From the NCBI GenBank assembly GCA_023014365.1, contig JAEBUN010000012.1, forward strand, positions 1,178,001 through 1,242,000: DNA of 64,000 bases. The letters are read 5' to 3'. Position numbers and translations under genes: made by a program. The stretch's first letter is position 1. Each line of letters starts with the position of its first letter. The notes below the pieces were generated by a model that saw nothing but the letters and a program-made list of their open reading frames with translations, had not been told where the DNA came from and did no database searches. Shown piece after piece: positions 42,541 to 54,567 of the stretch. The stretch comes from Lepiota brunneoincarnata. Taxonomy: Eukaryota; Basidiomycota; Agaricomycetes; Agaricales; Agaricaceae.

Positions 42541-43990
42541 CACAGGTGCGAAATAATCCTCTCAAAATCGTCCTTTCTCCACCTCATCCCAAGCCAACCC
42601 AGTTTCATTCTTCACCAACACATCTGCCACCAGTTTTTGTTCCTCTGGCCACAAGAACTCATTTGAGAACAATCCAATTGCATCCATCCACTCCTGAGTC
42701 AACCGTTCACCTGGGGAAAATAGTGGTGGGAAAGGGGATAACCCAGGCAGGGACATCAGTGGGTCCTCGGGAAATTGTCGCAAGATCCTGACGTCGCTCA
42801 GCATGGTTCCCAGTACTGGGCAGACCTTGTTGGCAACCTTCTTGTAGGCAAGACAGTGAGCATTGGGATCCCAGGTGAATGACAATTCTAGCACCGCATT
42901 GGTAAGTGAATCCTGCCCCCCTCTCATCTCCATCCCCTCTTTCCCTCGTCCTTCCTCTCCAAACACCACCAACCCCCTTTTTACCCTTTCCTCCACCTGT
43001 TCCCTTGTAGGCACCCTCACCCTTTGTTCCCCATCTGCCGGATCTGTCACCTCTACTTCTACACCCCCATCCACTCATTCTACCTTCCCCAGCCTTACAC
43101 TCTGCTGCCATGGCCTTCCCAACAATAGTCAATATGGTGCTGACTTCACCACAAATGCGTGCGCAAAGGTCTTGATACCCCCCACCTCAATCTCCAGCCA
43201 CTCGATACAGCCCTCCAAGTCCTCCTTCCCTCCGTTTGCTGTCTGCATGGTCATCCTTCGACCCCAGTTAACCTCTATTCCCAGTTCTTCCCACAAGTCC
43301 TTTCAAACCACTACAATTTCCGACCCCTCATCCAGCAACCCCATCTCCTGCACCTTCCCCATCAGTGTGACCTTGACTTCCCAAAGTGGTGTTGAGAATT
43401 CCAATGGGATCACTGGTGCAGTTGACAGAGCTGCCCCCACTGTCGGTATCTTCTGTGCACATGTGTTTTCCACCAGTATCTTGCGAAGATCACCACTGAT
43501 AGTCAATAGATCCTTCATCAATAGTTTTGGGGCTTCCATATCAAGAACCTGCTGGTAGACCCGCTGCGCTGCCTGGGGGTCCACCATTTTGCACTCAAAG
43601 CAATAAGCCTGTTGCTGGTAAGTGTTTGGTACCTTCTCCTCCTTTCTTCCACCTGTCTCACTCCCTTCTCCACTTTTCCTCCCTGACCCCCTCCTTTCCT
43701 GTGCTCTCATGGTCACCAATCCATCTGCCTCTCCTTCTGCTATCTCCTCCAGTTCTGCCACAGCACCCCACACAAACCCCTCCTCGTCACCCTCCTGTGC
43801 TGAGATGTAGGAACTAAATGCTGTTGGAGCCATGAGGTGTGGTGGCAGCTCTCACTGTACTGGTCTAGTTGGTGTAGTTGTCGGTGCCATCCTTGAGGTA
43901 AGGGGTCCACCATACTTCTCGTCAATTGCCCCCTTAAAGCCTCCAGGGTGTCGTAGAATACGTGAGCCGTCTGTGTGAACATGGTACCCA
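42541..43990 (-). pseudogene. Gypsy-C protease region and pre-RT segment
   Basis: Contains LLDEGSEIVVV followed by LGRPW about 80 residues later, the spacing of a retropepsin (Asp at the active site, here DEG instead of the usual D-S/T-G). A YKKV...WPEE segment shared with Gypsy-B follows. Two stops (near 43300 and 43076) interrupt an otherwise continuous reading. Confidence 0.65.
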
Positions 43991-44003
43991 CTGGGGAGGA
44001 CAA

Positions 44004-45138
44004 CTAGTCATCCAGCACGCATGTACTCTGGAACAATTGGACACATGCAAATGCGATGATCTCCTTTGCACATGAGGCATGAAGTATCAGGGATGGTTGG
44101 AGTAGAGGGAAGAGCTGGGCTAAATGTGGATCGTGGAGTACTGACAGCAGCTTGTTGATAGGTGCCTGCTGTTCCTGGAGTTGTCCAGTGAGCTGGAGGA
44201 GGAATGCATTTGGCAACCATTGGAGCTACCATGATGAGTCAAACATAAGCATGCATGTAGGCGTTGTCCCAGACATTGAGATCTCGTAGTTTGGCTGTGA
44301 GTTCCTCTACTTCTCCCATCTCCTTCGGCTTCTCCTCTTCAAACCTCACCCTCCTCATCCTCACTTCCTCTCTCTCCTTTCCCCTCCCTTTACGTACTCG
44401 TGGCCTCTCGTCTTCATCCTCACTTGATCCTTCTGTCATTCCACCCTCATCTTCACTGCTCTCTCCCCTTCTTGCCTTCCGTCCTCCAACCTTTTGCCTC
44501 CTCTTTTTCAATGCATAATCCACCTTGTCCCCATCTTCATCTTCATCCACAGTTCCTCTTGCATACACCAATCATCCCACTGCCAAGGCTTTGTTCATTT
44601 TGGGGATCTTTGACCAGTCCATTGTACAATCATCAACCAGGAGTTGACTGCAGATAGTTATACAAGCCTTTGAAGGTAAGCCTTTCCAAAAGTACCTGTC
44701 ATGTTCTCCTTCATTGAGTTTCTTTTTGTCAAGTAGGTGTGCTGCAGTTGGTCAGAACTTTCAGTAATATGTGTTGAGATCCTCCACATCCCTAATGTAG
44801 CCATCTGCTGAGGCATCAATGAGTTTGAGAAGCTGACTGATAGAATATTTCTCATCAGGGGATGTCATGGCATACGACTCAAGGATCTCTTTCTTCATCA
44901 CATCCCAATCCTGCTCATACCCTTCCAAACTCCTCCAATATTCCTTTGTCTCCGCATCTGTGTACCGCACCACCATCTGTGTCTTCTCTGCCTTATCCAA
45001 TCCACATGCTGCTGCCTGCACCTCAAACTCCTTCAAAAACTCCTGCAGTTCCTCTGGGTACCTCGAATCAAAGTCTGGAGCTTGTCTACTTCCTGGAGCT
45101 GGCATCCCTGGCATCCCCTTTATTACTGGTGTCATCAT
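44004..45138 (-). pseudogene. Gypsy-C gag
   Basis: Starts MMTPVIKG at 45138. A capsid-like helical region (about 45080-44760) precedes stops near 44760 and 44570. A highly charged Lys/Glu region (about 44550-44300) and a knuckle-like CLMCKGDHRICMC (about 44080-44040) follow. The end is broken. Confidence 0.65.
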
Positions 45139-45409
45139 ATTTGGTGCGATATAATGGCTGAGTAACTCTCTTCATGAATGTCCGCGTAATGTCTCGTTAT
45201 CTATGGTGGCATCGTATTGCTCTCATTCTATCAATGCATTCGTCGTTATGCCTGCTAGCCTGGGTATTCTCGACAGAGGTGGCTGACTCCTCGAATAGGT
45301 GTTCACTCAGGTTGTAAGGATGTCGTCTGTTATGATGAAGTAGGAAAGAGCTCAGGCTGAAGAGTTGAGAGTCAGAATGACCACAACCCCTCATGGTGGG
45401 CTCCAATTA

Positions 45410-45810
45410 TGTGAGGTGAAGGGTGTGAGTTTGAAGGGGTAGTAGTCAACAATAGGAGATTTGAATATGAGTTTTTTTTAGTGAGCAAACTTCGAGATGA
45501 ACAAAGGGTAAATTCGATGGTTAACTATGCAAGTACAAGCCAATTATATAGCTATGAGAGGCGCCTAAGCACCGGATGAGCAAGAAATAATGAAAGACCT
45601 ATTCTACAGTCTAAGCTAAGTCCAATCTGTGAGACCCGTCAAGGCGGCAGTCTTATTGACTGGGTCTGTGTCTAAGCAAGATGAAAGGAATAACTAACTA
45701 CGAGTCCAAGAGCATGTTTTATAAGTCCAAGCACGTGTTCTGTGCTGCCATGTCACCGTCGCCAAGTCACTGTGGGTCCATGCTCAGGTAGCCACAGTGC
45801 TACCCCCACA
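45410..45810 (-). repeat. 5' LTR of Gypsy-C (401 bp)
   Basis: Partner of 39168-39568. The region just inside reads TTGGAGCCCACC on the minus strand, a possible primer-binding site. Confidence 0.88.
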
Positions 45811-45814
45811 TATA

Positions 45815-46101
45815 TAAGTAATTAGTTGTTATGTACACCCATCCCTTGGGGATGTCAATTAGTGGACACCAAGTTTCATGCCTCGTGTCCATTTTGACAG
45901 GATGGGACCTTAGACTAGCCAAATCCTATTATGTGAAGGGGAGTTACATACGAAGAACCTTTACACTTGACCAAATCAGTGGGCTTATCAAATCACACTA
46001 TTATTAACAACATGTGAATACATCAGTGATTGTTGATCAACTTGAGCTAGTGACTAGTGATCAGTGTGTCACTGATACTATTGACTCTACTCAGTTCAAC
46101 A
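45815..46101 (+). repeat. Copia-3 3' LTR, second piece
   Basis: Continues after the TATA duplication and ends TTCAACA. This is the right edge of the repeat block; downstream DNA is richer in CpG. Confidence 0.6.
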
Positions 46102-47653
46102 CACTTATGTTGTCATATGGCATTCTAGACAACCTCTCACATTAGATTCTCCTATCGGGTATTCCCATATGTTAACACGGTAGTCCGTTTCCTCTCCCCA
46201 TTTTGCCTCTCCCATCCGAAGCAGTCCAAGGACAGCCCTCTCCACTCTTGCATTTTCCGGCAAAGGCTGGTTCCCCCGCCCCCCCGACGTTCTCCCTCGG
46301 CTGTCTCTTGGTTTCGATACCCCCCCATAGCTCTTCTGCGTCGTGGATGTTTTCGCTTGTAGTAATCCCCCCATTCTGTTGGTTGATACTGCTTTGTCCC
46401 CTGGATTTTCAAAGAAACGCCGACATGCGTGCTCAGGCTCATGTGATGGCCCTGGAGTGGATGATGCTGTCGATCGTTTTTTTTCCTGCTGTTGTTATTA
46501 ATGAACAAATCCACGAGGTTTGATCAGTCATACCTTGGATCTCTTTGGTGGCATTATTAACGTCTGTTGGCTAATCCCCGTACTGATTCGCCGCAGAATG
46601 GTTATGTTATGGATGGGATCTTGGAGGAGGCAAGAGAGTGCTAGGGCTTTTTGTCTTTGTGGTCCCTCTATTTCAATTTATATACCATTGAACCACGTGC
46701 CTGGCCAGACTCATAACTCCATTAAATGCTCAGACATATGGAACTATGCAACCGGGTGCGACCTAAAATGATTTGGAAGCTTCAATTGCCACCACAAATA
46801 GGGACATACTTGTGTGCTGGTTGTCGTCGATAGGTGGGCACAGAAGCTGGCCCCCGACCTAATTCGGTGCATTTTGCGTACCTGGCTCAGGTTATTTGTG
46901 TGTCCAAGTGCTCAATTTGCTCACGTGTATCCAATATCCAGCTCACGAGAGTCTACAGGATTGAAGTTTCCGAGGCGTGGGGTGAGGGACTTATCAAAAC
47001 ACATCGGGCACGGAGTGCTATCGCAGAAAGGTTACAGTCGATCGCACGGCACCGGACACCCTTACAAGCTACAGTGGAATGGGCCCAGTGGTGGCTGAAC
47101 GACCAAATTAAGCCGACACTACTCGTTCCGCCAGCCGCTATTTGACATAGCCAAACCCCAACAATTCGCAGTCATTGCGAAACAATAGGCAATTGGCCTT
47201 GAATTAACAGACATAACTGGCTGGAATCTCGCCGTCCTGGGATGTCTCATTTGACAGAGTCCCCCGCCGGTTACCAGGAGCCTGCGGGTTATAGTTGCCA
47301 ACACGCTCACCAATACAGGTAGGCAGTAAATAGTCAGTCATTAATCGCTTGATGGGCAGTACGGCGACTACGGCACCCATGCCCATGACATTCCGCTGCT
47401 TACTTGGGTTTGCTACACCCACTAACGAATTTTTCTAGGCTGTCGCAAATAATGGCAACGGAATGATTAGCAGGCGGATCAAGGTGCGCGAGTGGATATC
47501 GCTGGTTTTTGATCAATCTACGCACACACTCTTATAAATATACACGAGCAAATGATTACTGCCGCAGATTTCAAACAAAACATACGGCCCAAGGAGCAGT
47601 CTGACGGTGAGGGCACATGAGAATGCTTGGGGGTATGCGAAACAGTCCCCTTT
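46102..47653. other. Low-copy intergenic DNA, no gene recognised
   Basis: Several open frames of 60-106 codons exist on both strands (for example 46203-46523 and 46834-47145 plus), but none shows a domain, clear splice signals or a start context. Base composition changes here from CpG-poor to CpG-containing. Confidence 0.4.
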
Positions 47654-48659
47654 TTAGCTAGCACCAAGCCGCCGTCCAGAGCCCCAATTGTATCCACTGG
47701 ACGACCCGGACGCGGCTCCCCTTGGTGGGACAACATGCACGCCTCCAGCATCCATTTGGGCACCCGGACCGCCGGTACTCGTCCGTGGTCGCCTGCTGCC
47801 TTCGCCAAACACGTTTCTCAGCCAAGACGGTGCGCTGGCATAATTGATCAGACGGCCAGTTGTTCCAAGCGACGTCCCCCACACAGCCCACAACCAAGCA
47901 TGTCCCGCTACTGCTCCAGCAAGGGCCATTGCCCCAGCCCCCGGCCCGCCCGAGAGGAGGTCTATACCGATAAGAATGTACGGAAAATACTGAACCGGAA
48001 TTGTAATGAGACCAAAAAGTGACGTCTGGGTCCCTGGTGGTGCGAGGGAGGACGAAAGGTAGACGAGCGCGATGAGAAACGGCCTTTCAAAAATAACGGC
48101 GTGGAGGAGACGGGTCAAGCCCTGCGTTGTGCTTGTCAGATTGAAGTATGTATTGGGACCATGAACCCGACTCACAATGATAGAGGTGCCAACGAAGACA
48201 AGTTGCCAGGTAAAATCAGCTGAGCGACCGGCATATGGTCCTGATTCAAGGTCATTCGCAGCCCGGCTAAGAAATGGTGAATGATTACGCCGGAGGAGTG
48301 GACCCAAGAAAATGACGCACTAGAGCATGATAAGCTCAAAGATGTAGCTCAACCCTGGAGCTTTGGGACGAGGTCAACCCAGGAAATCCGCCATCGCCAA
48401 AAGCGTATTACTTACGCCCTAAAAAGAAACTGGTGTAGAGTCTCCAAAGCTAAAGGCATAATTCAGTCCAGGCAACGAAAAGGGCGCCCCAAGGGGACCC
48501 ACTTACCTGGAGTTTTTTGAGTACCAGCTCCCCCCACAACGGGATCCAGTATCCAGAGAGGAGGTTCATGCGAACACCCAGTGTCACTCCTAGAGAGGAG
48601 GCTACCAGGTACCGGGTGACCGGCGGTATTTTTCGAATTTCCGCAGAGAACTGGTTCAT
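47654..48659 (-). CDS. Derlin (Der1) family membrane protein, 261 aa, five exons
   Basis: Exons on the minus strand: 48507-48659, 48416-48449, 48321-48360, 48176-48266 and 47654-48121. Introns are 57, 55, 54 and 54 bp with GT...AG ends. The joined length of 786 nt is in frame. The protein starts MNQFSAEIRKIPPVTRYL and has LWRLYTSFFLG and YAGRSADFTW, the conserved blocks of Derlins, then a hydrophobic run with SSSLAPPGTQTSLFGL. A glycine-rich loop and a GHAWLWAVWG end resembling the Derlin GHxYxF region follow, and then a hydrophilic tail. Derlins are multi-pass ER membrane proteins used in ER-associated degradation (family knowledge). Intron 4 is 54 bp without a stop, so it could be misread as coding. 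Confidence 0.88.
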
Positions 48660-50118
48660 TTCAAGCTGATGAGAGGATGGGCATTGGAAGATGTAACATA
48701 TACATGTGTTGTGACGTGTTACACAAAAGATCATCTCGTGACTGTGGGAAGTTGGATTGTATCCAACACTTTCGCTCTTGCCCAACTCGAAGAGCCTGCT
48801 CATCGTGGTATATAGCCAGACTTCCATTGAACCGACACTTCCACTGCCAACGAACTTGATATTCTATTGACGACAGATAAACTCTTCGCCCCCTAAGGCC
48901 GTTTTTCCCAAAACGCGTTCCCTCGGTTATCCCTCGTTATCTTTCCCCACCCGTTTGTCCAGCTAGCAATCCGGCCTGCCAGATCCCAACCCTTATCCTC
49001 GCGGAAGATCCCGGGTACGTCCGTTTTCAATCTTTATCCCAACTCTTCATCTCTTTTTGAGTTTCCGATGATACCGTTGATGAACAACACATACATTGTT
49101 GAGATGCTGTTGAGCATCCGTGAATCATGAGATCCATTCTTACGCTCTGGTACACTTCGTTTCTGCTCTTTGCTAAGAGGAGGGAGGAGGAACCGCTTGG
49201 AGAAACGGGTCAAGAACGGAAAGCTGAGGCACGAAATCGGACTCCTTGTTATCCTCCCTTTCTTTTCAACATTTGTAGACTCTGGCTCATTGGACATTTG
49301 ATTTTGATAATAGGTTACCAAGTCATCCAACGATCTCCACTTGGCTCAGACGCATCACGAGATGATCTCCATCATCATGTTACAGATCCTCTCACTCCTT
49401 TGACATCTCTACCCAGAATCCTTGACTGACTCGGCTCTAAAAACGGCGGAGCCCTTGATTTCCACCATCGCGGACACCCACATAAGCAGTATCTGAGCAC
49501 TTGGGATCAAATATAGCCAAATTGGGCACTCTCTGCGCTGTCTCTGGCTCGAGTTCTCCTGCCCCCACCACCTAGTCATTGTATAAGGCTATGTCGAAGG
49601 TTCGAGGACACGAGGATTGATTCATCTCAGCCCCCAGCACTCACCCCGATGATCTGCCCCACCACCTCTCCATTCCAACTGGTGAGACCATGCGGACGAA
49701 AGAAAACAAGAACGAAGGCCACGATGTCAACATCCTATCTACCTCAGCTACATTCCTTATGGACGTTGGCTCAGGGCTCGCTCGGGATTCAATCAAACCT
49801 TTTATACGATGACACTTCCTGTGTTTGAGTGCCGATCCCTTGCTGGGAACGGGGATAGCGCGCTCGCGGTCTCGACACCCGGCTCATATTTGACTCGCTT
49901 TCCTCTCACCTTGTGCCCTTTTTCGATCCCGCTTGGCTTGCATGGTGACTGCTGAATTTAACAAGCGTCAGACTGGTGCCCAGCATTTGACCCCGCCCAT
50001 TTAGAAGTGAGTATAAGGCAACGAAAAATGTCGTAGTTATCCTCGGCTAATATAGGAATTACATATGGGTATCAAGGGTCGCTCAAACGAGCTCGGAGGA
50101 CAGGCATAATTGTGTAAG
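48660..50118. other. Intergenic region, no gene recognised
   Basis: The minus-strand frame 49034-49330 and the plus frame 49127-49429 overlap each other, and neither has a domain. No RNA gene was seen. The region includes the Derlin promoter side. Confidence 0.35.
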
Positions 50119-51311
50119 TTAATGAGACCTGCTCTGATGCAATTTAAGTTCTGATTTGATCTCTCCTACTGTAGGCCAGTCCTGAACAGACCGCTGTGCC
50201 ATTACGTTGTGGAGTAGTCGCAACAGACCATCACCCATCCCTCCCACCTGCGGCAGATCTCTATGCCCGTACAAGCCGATACGCTGTATCGATTGGAACG
50301 CCCATTCGTACATGGGGAACGGCTCCTCACCGTTCAACACCTCGAGAATAGATAAGCCTCGGCTCACTTGGAGGGCTGGAGATGTATGGGCTTACCGTCC
50401 AGATTGTCACCGCCAAGGCGAAGACATCGTGACGGTCCATGGGAGTGGTAGGTCGCAAACCTGCCTCCATGACCAATTCAACTGATTTGCATGATAACGA
50501 CGTTGGAAATCTTATGCGATATAGAATTTCCTTTGGTACCAAATCCCGGATGACCGATGTATAGATAGCTGCATCCGCCAACAGAGCGTCCCCTTTGTCA
50601 TCGATCAGGATGTTGTGCTATCCAAAATACTTGATAAGAGCGGAAGAAATGTTTTGCAAAACAAACTGACGACGTGTAGGTTTCCATGAACGATACCCTT
50701 CATATGGAGGTGCTCCAGGGCATCTGCAACTTGGTGCAACTCGACGAAAGTCAGTATACCCGCAAGGTCAGGTTTGTATCATTACACTGCTCACCCATCT
50801 CATCCTTGTTGACTGAGAGGCACCTACACGGTTGATATGTTCGAGGATGTTCCCGTTCTTGTATTCTGGCATGACCAGTGCCAATGCCAGAGGGTTGATC
50901 TCGGGAAGGCCAGGCTCTCTGACTCGACAGAAACGCATCGGAGCGACATGCGGGTGCTCTTGTGCCAGCTTCCATTTCGGTCCCAGGCTCTTTTCGAGCT
51001 ATACTCATTTATAATGTCAGCCTTGGACTCTGAACAATACTTGGGATGGTACGAACTTTATCCAGGCTGCGATCTGCCAGGGAAATATCCGGTATACGGA
51101 GTGTCTTTACTCGTATCTTGGAATGTTGTGTCGAGTCGGTTGAAAGGATGTAATGTCGGAAACAGTTGTATAATGTTGTGTCTGTTTCTTCCCTGGGGAG
51201 TGTGACGAGCTCCGGGAGACCAAGCCCCATGATAAGCGCAGGGTAGGCAATCAAATTATGGATGGTTGCGAAAGGTGACTCGAACGGCAGTGATGCACAG
51301 GAGCGAGTCAT
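50119..51311 (-). CDS. Divergent protein-kinase-like gene, probably catalytically dead
   Basis: Several exons on the minus strand. The first (from ATG 51311) contains IRVKTLRIPD, which looks like the kinase beta-3 VAVK lysine. Next come ELEKSLGPKWKLAQEHPHVAPM and a hinge-like ALVMPEYKNGNILEHI, then VADALEHLHMKGIVHGNLHV joined across a 53-bp intron (50618-50670) to HNILIDDKGDALLADA. The catalytic loop thus reads HGN where active kinases have HRD, and the DFG motif reads ADA. The C-lobe has MDRHDVFALAVTIWT, a short intron, then VLNGEEPFPMYEWAF. Overall it resembles the TKL-type kinases expanded in Agaricomycetes. Exact borders of the second exon are uncertain. Confidence 0.65.
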
Positions 51312-52116
51312 GATGGGACTAAAGAATGACTAGGAAAGGTGGGAAACAAAAGGACCTATCTTCCCCCACCTTTTTGAGGGATGTACGCGAGTGACTAGGA
51401 TCAAGCTTCATCGGAGGCGAAGTCACGAACCGATTCCCACCGGTGCCCCCTCGAACAGCTCCTACCTAATTCACCCAAGGCTCGATCAATCTGCCGGACG
51501 AATAAAAGAATGACACGATAGGGAAAGGCACCAATGTGGAAGCCCACTTCGATGAACAGGTCCGGAGCCTATAGTTCCCCTCTATATGGAGCCTACCTTA
51601 TCACTGGTGCTAAAATGATATCAGAGACACTGCAGCAGCTAAGGCTCTCCTGAGCTTGCAGGGGTGGGTATCCGCAAATACCCAACGCCCAAGCGACATG
51701 TTTTGTTCATAGATGCGCGCGTCTGAAGGCAATAGGTAGGCCTGAAGGCCCAGGAGGCCAAGAGTAAGTGGTCTGTGCCACCCTTCAGGTCTCAGGCACG
51801 GCGGCTGGGGATCGTTACGATCAGAAATCATCACACCTATTTGTGTTTACCTGCCATCATCTCGCTTCTAGCGGTGGGGTACCATATACAAAAATGGAAG
51901 GGAAAATAGCTGTGCGCGATGCTCTGTTAACACCTTTCTCGGGTGTTGCCCACATAGGAGAAAATTCGATGATATTTACTACCTTTGGGAACACAAGTAA
52001 TGGGCGCTTGAGCCTTTAGTTCGACCGTAATCCGTAGCTCGCACAGAGGAAATACGGGTACTTGTTGGATATCCCAGAGCATGAGTGAGAAATGATTCTG
52101 GCTCAATTCAATTGGG
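51312..52116. other. Intergenic region, no gene recognised
   Basis: Upstream of the kinase-like gene. No frame above about 85 codons and no recognisable motif. Confidence 0.3.
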
Positions 52117-52476
52117 TTAAGCGACTGTACCAATTACGTACGCGTTTGATATCGCACTGGAGTGATCCGATGACAGTGATAGCTTGCTTCCTGAAAGCAT
52201 CTCGAACCTTTCCACCCGCAGCAGGAGTTGCCTTTGAACCACCAGTTGCTCCGTCGTGATGCTTTGTTCACCTTTTTGCTGCAGCAGGCTGGGCGGTATC
52301 GGGGAAACCATTAGTTCCGACGGGCTTTCCAGCTTTGGCCCGTCCGAATGTTGTTCAGGTTGGTTGTCGACGAAAGTATTGATGTATGGGAATAGTGCAC
52401 GGACCTGAGTGGATTGAATCTTGACGGCATATGGTTTCGTCGGATTCGAGGGTTTGTTAGGGTTCTTGCTGGGCAT
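52117..52476 (-). CDS. Hypothetical protein, about 119 aa
   Basis: Open from ATG 52476 (MPSKNPNKPS). It has a Pro/Asn/Lys-rich start, then a Gln/Leu-rich stretch (TTEQLVVQRQLLLRVERFEML) that could form a short helix or coiled coil. No known domain was recognised. It could be a first exon of a larger gene, or chance. Confidence 0.25.
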   Translation of the reverse strand: MPSKNPNKPSNPTKPYAVKIQSTQVRALFPYINTFVDNQPEQHSDGPKLESPSELMVSPIPPSLLQQKGEQSITTEQLVVQRQLLLRVERFEMLSGSKLSLSSDHSSAISNAYVIGTVA

Positions 52477-52829
52477 GATCGGCAAACTCCGGGGTTCTCT
52501 CAAGGGCGGTGAACAGCTTTCGGGTGGTGGTATTACAGCTTTGGGCGGTATTCGCTGACGTGGGGAAAGAAGCGGATACGTAGCAAGATAAGCAAGTCAG
52601 GTCGTTATACTCTGGTCGCTTTCTTATACATGAGCGCGATAAAATACCTCGATAAAGATTAGTGTGCGCTGAATTTGCTGTATGGCGCTCCGAATGGTTA
52701 TCTAGTACTGAGGACACCTTCCAAGGATAATTGACGAGTTCTGGTGCTCGACAACTACAACGGCTATTTTTACCAGCAACAGATTACGCTATTGCGCCAT
52801 TAATGCCGACGAATGATACTTACTGGGCC

Positions 52830-53960
52830 GGCTCACGTCAAATTCAGAAACGGCAATCATTGTTTGACCTATGCATTAGCACAAGACCACAGGCGCAGGC
52901 TGGATACTTCACCTCTGACGAAATGGGCTTCCGGTGATTCCGAGATAAGAAACTTGGCACGCGATATCACCTGGACTGACCCGTTCTTGCGCCTGGTATA
53001 CGTAAAGCCCGCCACCAGGTATATAGTCTTCAGCTACGTGTGTACTGAGGGAAGGCCGGCTTCACACACTTTCTTTAAATACGAGACTGGACCTCTATGC
53101 TGCTCATCAAGCGGACTTCTGACTGTTAAGAGTTGACATGTGGCAGTCATCCACCTAAATCTGTATCAATGGCACCTGGCGCACACACGTTTACTGTTAC
53201 GTCGTGTTCATAGAGCTCTCGCACTGCGATTGATAGCAGCTGTCAGATGTCATAGCAACATGTGAACCCGAGTGCCCACCGCTTGATTGAGTCAGAGACC
53301 ATACTCCAAACTCTGAGATGCGATCCTTTGAGGACGCATGGTTTTGTATTATCGAAAAAAACACACACATATGTACCCTTATAGCCGCAAATCGAAGCGG
53401 CACCTCCATACACAGGCAAGGAGTTTTGATTGGTCGCCTCTCACCAATTATTCTTCCCCCAGATTTTTGTTCGATCATCCGACGTCCAGCATATTTATAG
53501 CAGAGAACAACTCCTCGTATTTTGACCGACCACGCCCTATCCCAGACAGACAAGTCCGCTGCATCCCACGATGTGCCACTTTGGGTCCAAGCCCAGATTC
53601 CGATAAGTAGTTTTAGCATACAAGCCATCCACAATAGATTAGAGATCATGGCCAATTCAGGCATTTGCAACCATCTACAGCGTGAACCCGTTGAACGCAA
53701 ACCGAATTGGATAGTCTGATGGTGAGAGACCCACCACATCAACTCGACCTAAAGACTCCACGGCCTGTTGTGCCATCCTCCGTCAAAGCAATTGCCTATC
53801 CGCCCACATAATTGATCTCTTTCACCAAAGAGTTGAGCTGATCATCTTTGCTTGAAAGATCATCAATGGCAACATCCAATCCATCCAAGGCCAAGCGCAA
53901 GGCGATAGTTCGGCCGATGCCTTGAGCTGCGGTGGCTATGATGGCTACGCGTGTGGTCAT
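52830..53960 (-). pseudogene. Short-chain dehydrogenase/reductase, decayed paralogue
   Basis: Counterpart of the gene at 54568-55806. From ATG 53960 it reads MTTRVAIIATAAQGIGRTIAL, so the TG of the TGxxxGxG nucleotide-binding motif is changed to TA. A TAG follows at about residue 58. Exon-like pieces with WDRAWSVKIRGVVLCYKYAGRRMIEQKSGGRIIG, SEFGVWSLTQS and VNVCAPGAIDTDL can be followed. The catalytic YxxxK segment is degraded and the last exon diverges after GQTMI. It is a tandem duplicate that has lost function. Confidence 0.75.
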
Positions 53961-54567
53961 ATTCAGCTTAGTTTATCGGGTATTGGAGAGTGAATTGACT
54001 GGGAAAACGATGCTCAAGGGGCGAAGGTGTGTTGTCGGTGTCCATAGAGTGCTGCCTGTTTGGTAGTCAAATCAAAAGAAGATTGATCGACATGTTTGAC
54101 AAAAAGCGTTGGGAGTTAATTTGCCGCTATTCGTAGTGTGAGTCCGTCTTAGCTCAAGGTGCGAGGACTGTCCTCGCCATTATCTAAGCACAGGGGATTA
54201 TCAATACAAGCCGCATCACCGAACACGCTCGATTGATTACCACCCATTCATCTCACATAATGCTCGCAAAGGCTTTCTGAAATCACCTGGGGAATCCTAA
54301 TGTTACTGAACCGGCTAAGCGACTGGGCATGCATGGACCTAGCAGCGGAATGAAATTGGTAATTTCGAAACCCAATGTTCACATGAACTAGTTCCTGTCA
54401 ATTTGTTGTTCATACCCGAGTTTTCACCAGGCATGACTAGGACTTCAAAATAAATTGATTGCTTGACCACGATCAACAGCAGAATACTTGTTCAACGGCG
54501 GATAAATGGTTGACATTTCGGGGCTGTCACTGCTTGAAAAATCAGCAGGGACATGGTTCCTTCGAAT

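Larger units (their letters stand above)
39168..45810 (-). mobile_element. Ty3/Gypsy element 'Gypsy-C', minus strand (6,643 bp), decayed
   Basis: Two 401-bp LTRs (39168-39568 and 45410-45810, TGTGGGGTGAAGG...CTACCCCCACA) with TATA on both sides (a 4-bp duplication; 5 bp does not match). All coding parts lie on the minus strand in Gypsy order and align with Gypsy-B. Stops and frameshifts occur throughout, but many segments are long and open. Confidence 0.88.
38763..46101 (+). mobile_element. 3' end of a third Copia element 'Copia-3', split by Gypsy-C
   Basis: The stretch 38763-39052 has no clear frame but ends CATGGCTTGAAGGGGGAG, the tract found before the 3' LTR of Copia-1 and Copia-2. An LTR starting TGTTGAGCTTGCAAGC follows at 39053 and is interrupted at 39167. 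It resumes after Gypsy-C and ends TCAGTTCAACA at 46101. It appears to be the outermost layer of the nest on this side. Confidence 0.6.

Noticed and set aside
46834..47145. 103-codon plus-strand frame next to the repeat border
   Set aside because: No recognisable domain and two overlapping frames of similar size. Kept only as intergenic.
49034..49330. 98-codon minus-strand frame in intergenic DNA
   Set aside because: No domain, an overlapping opposite frame of equal length, and no splice context tying it to a neighbour.
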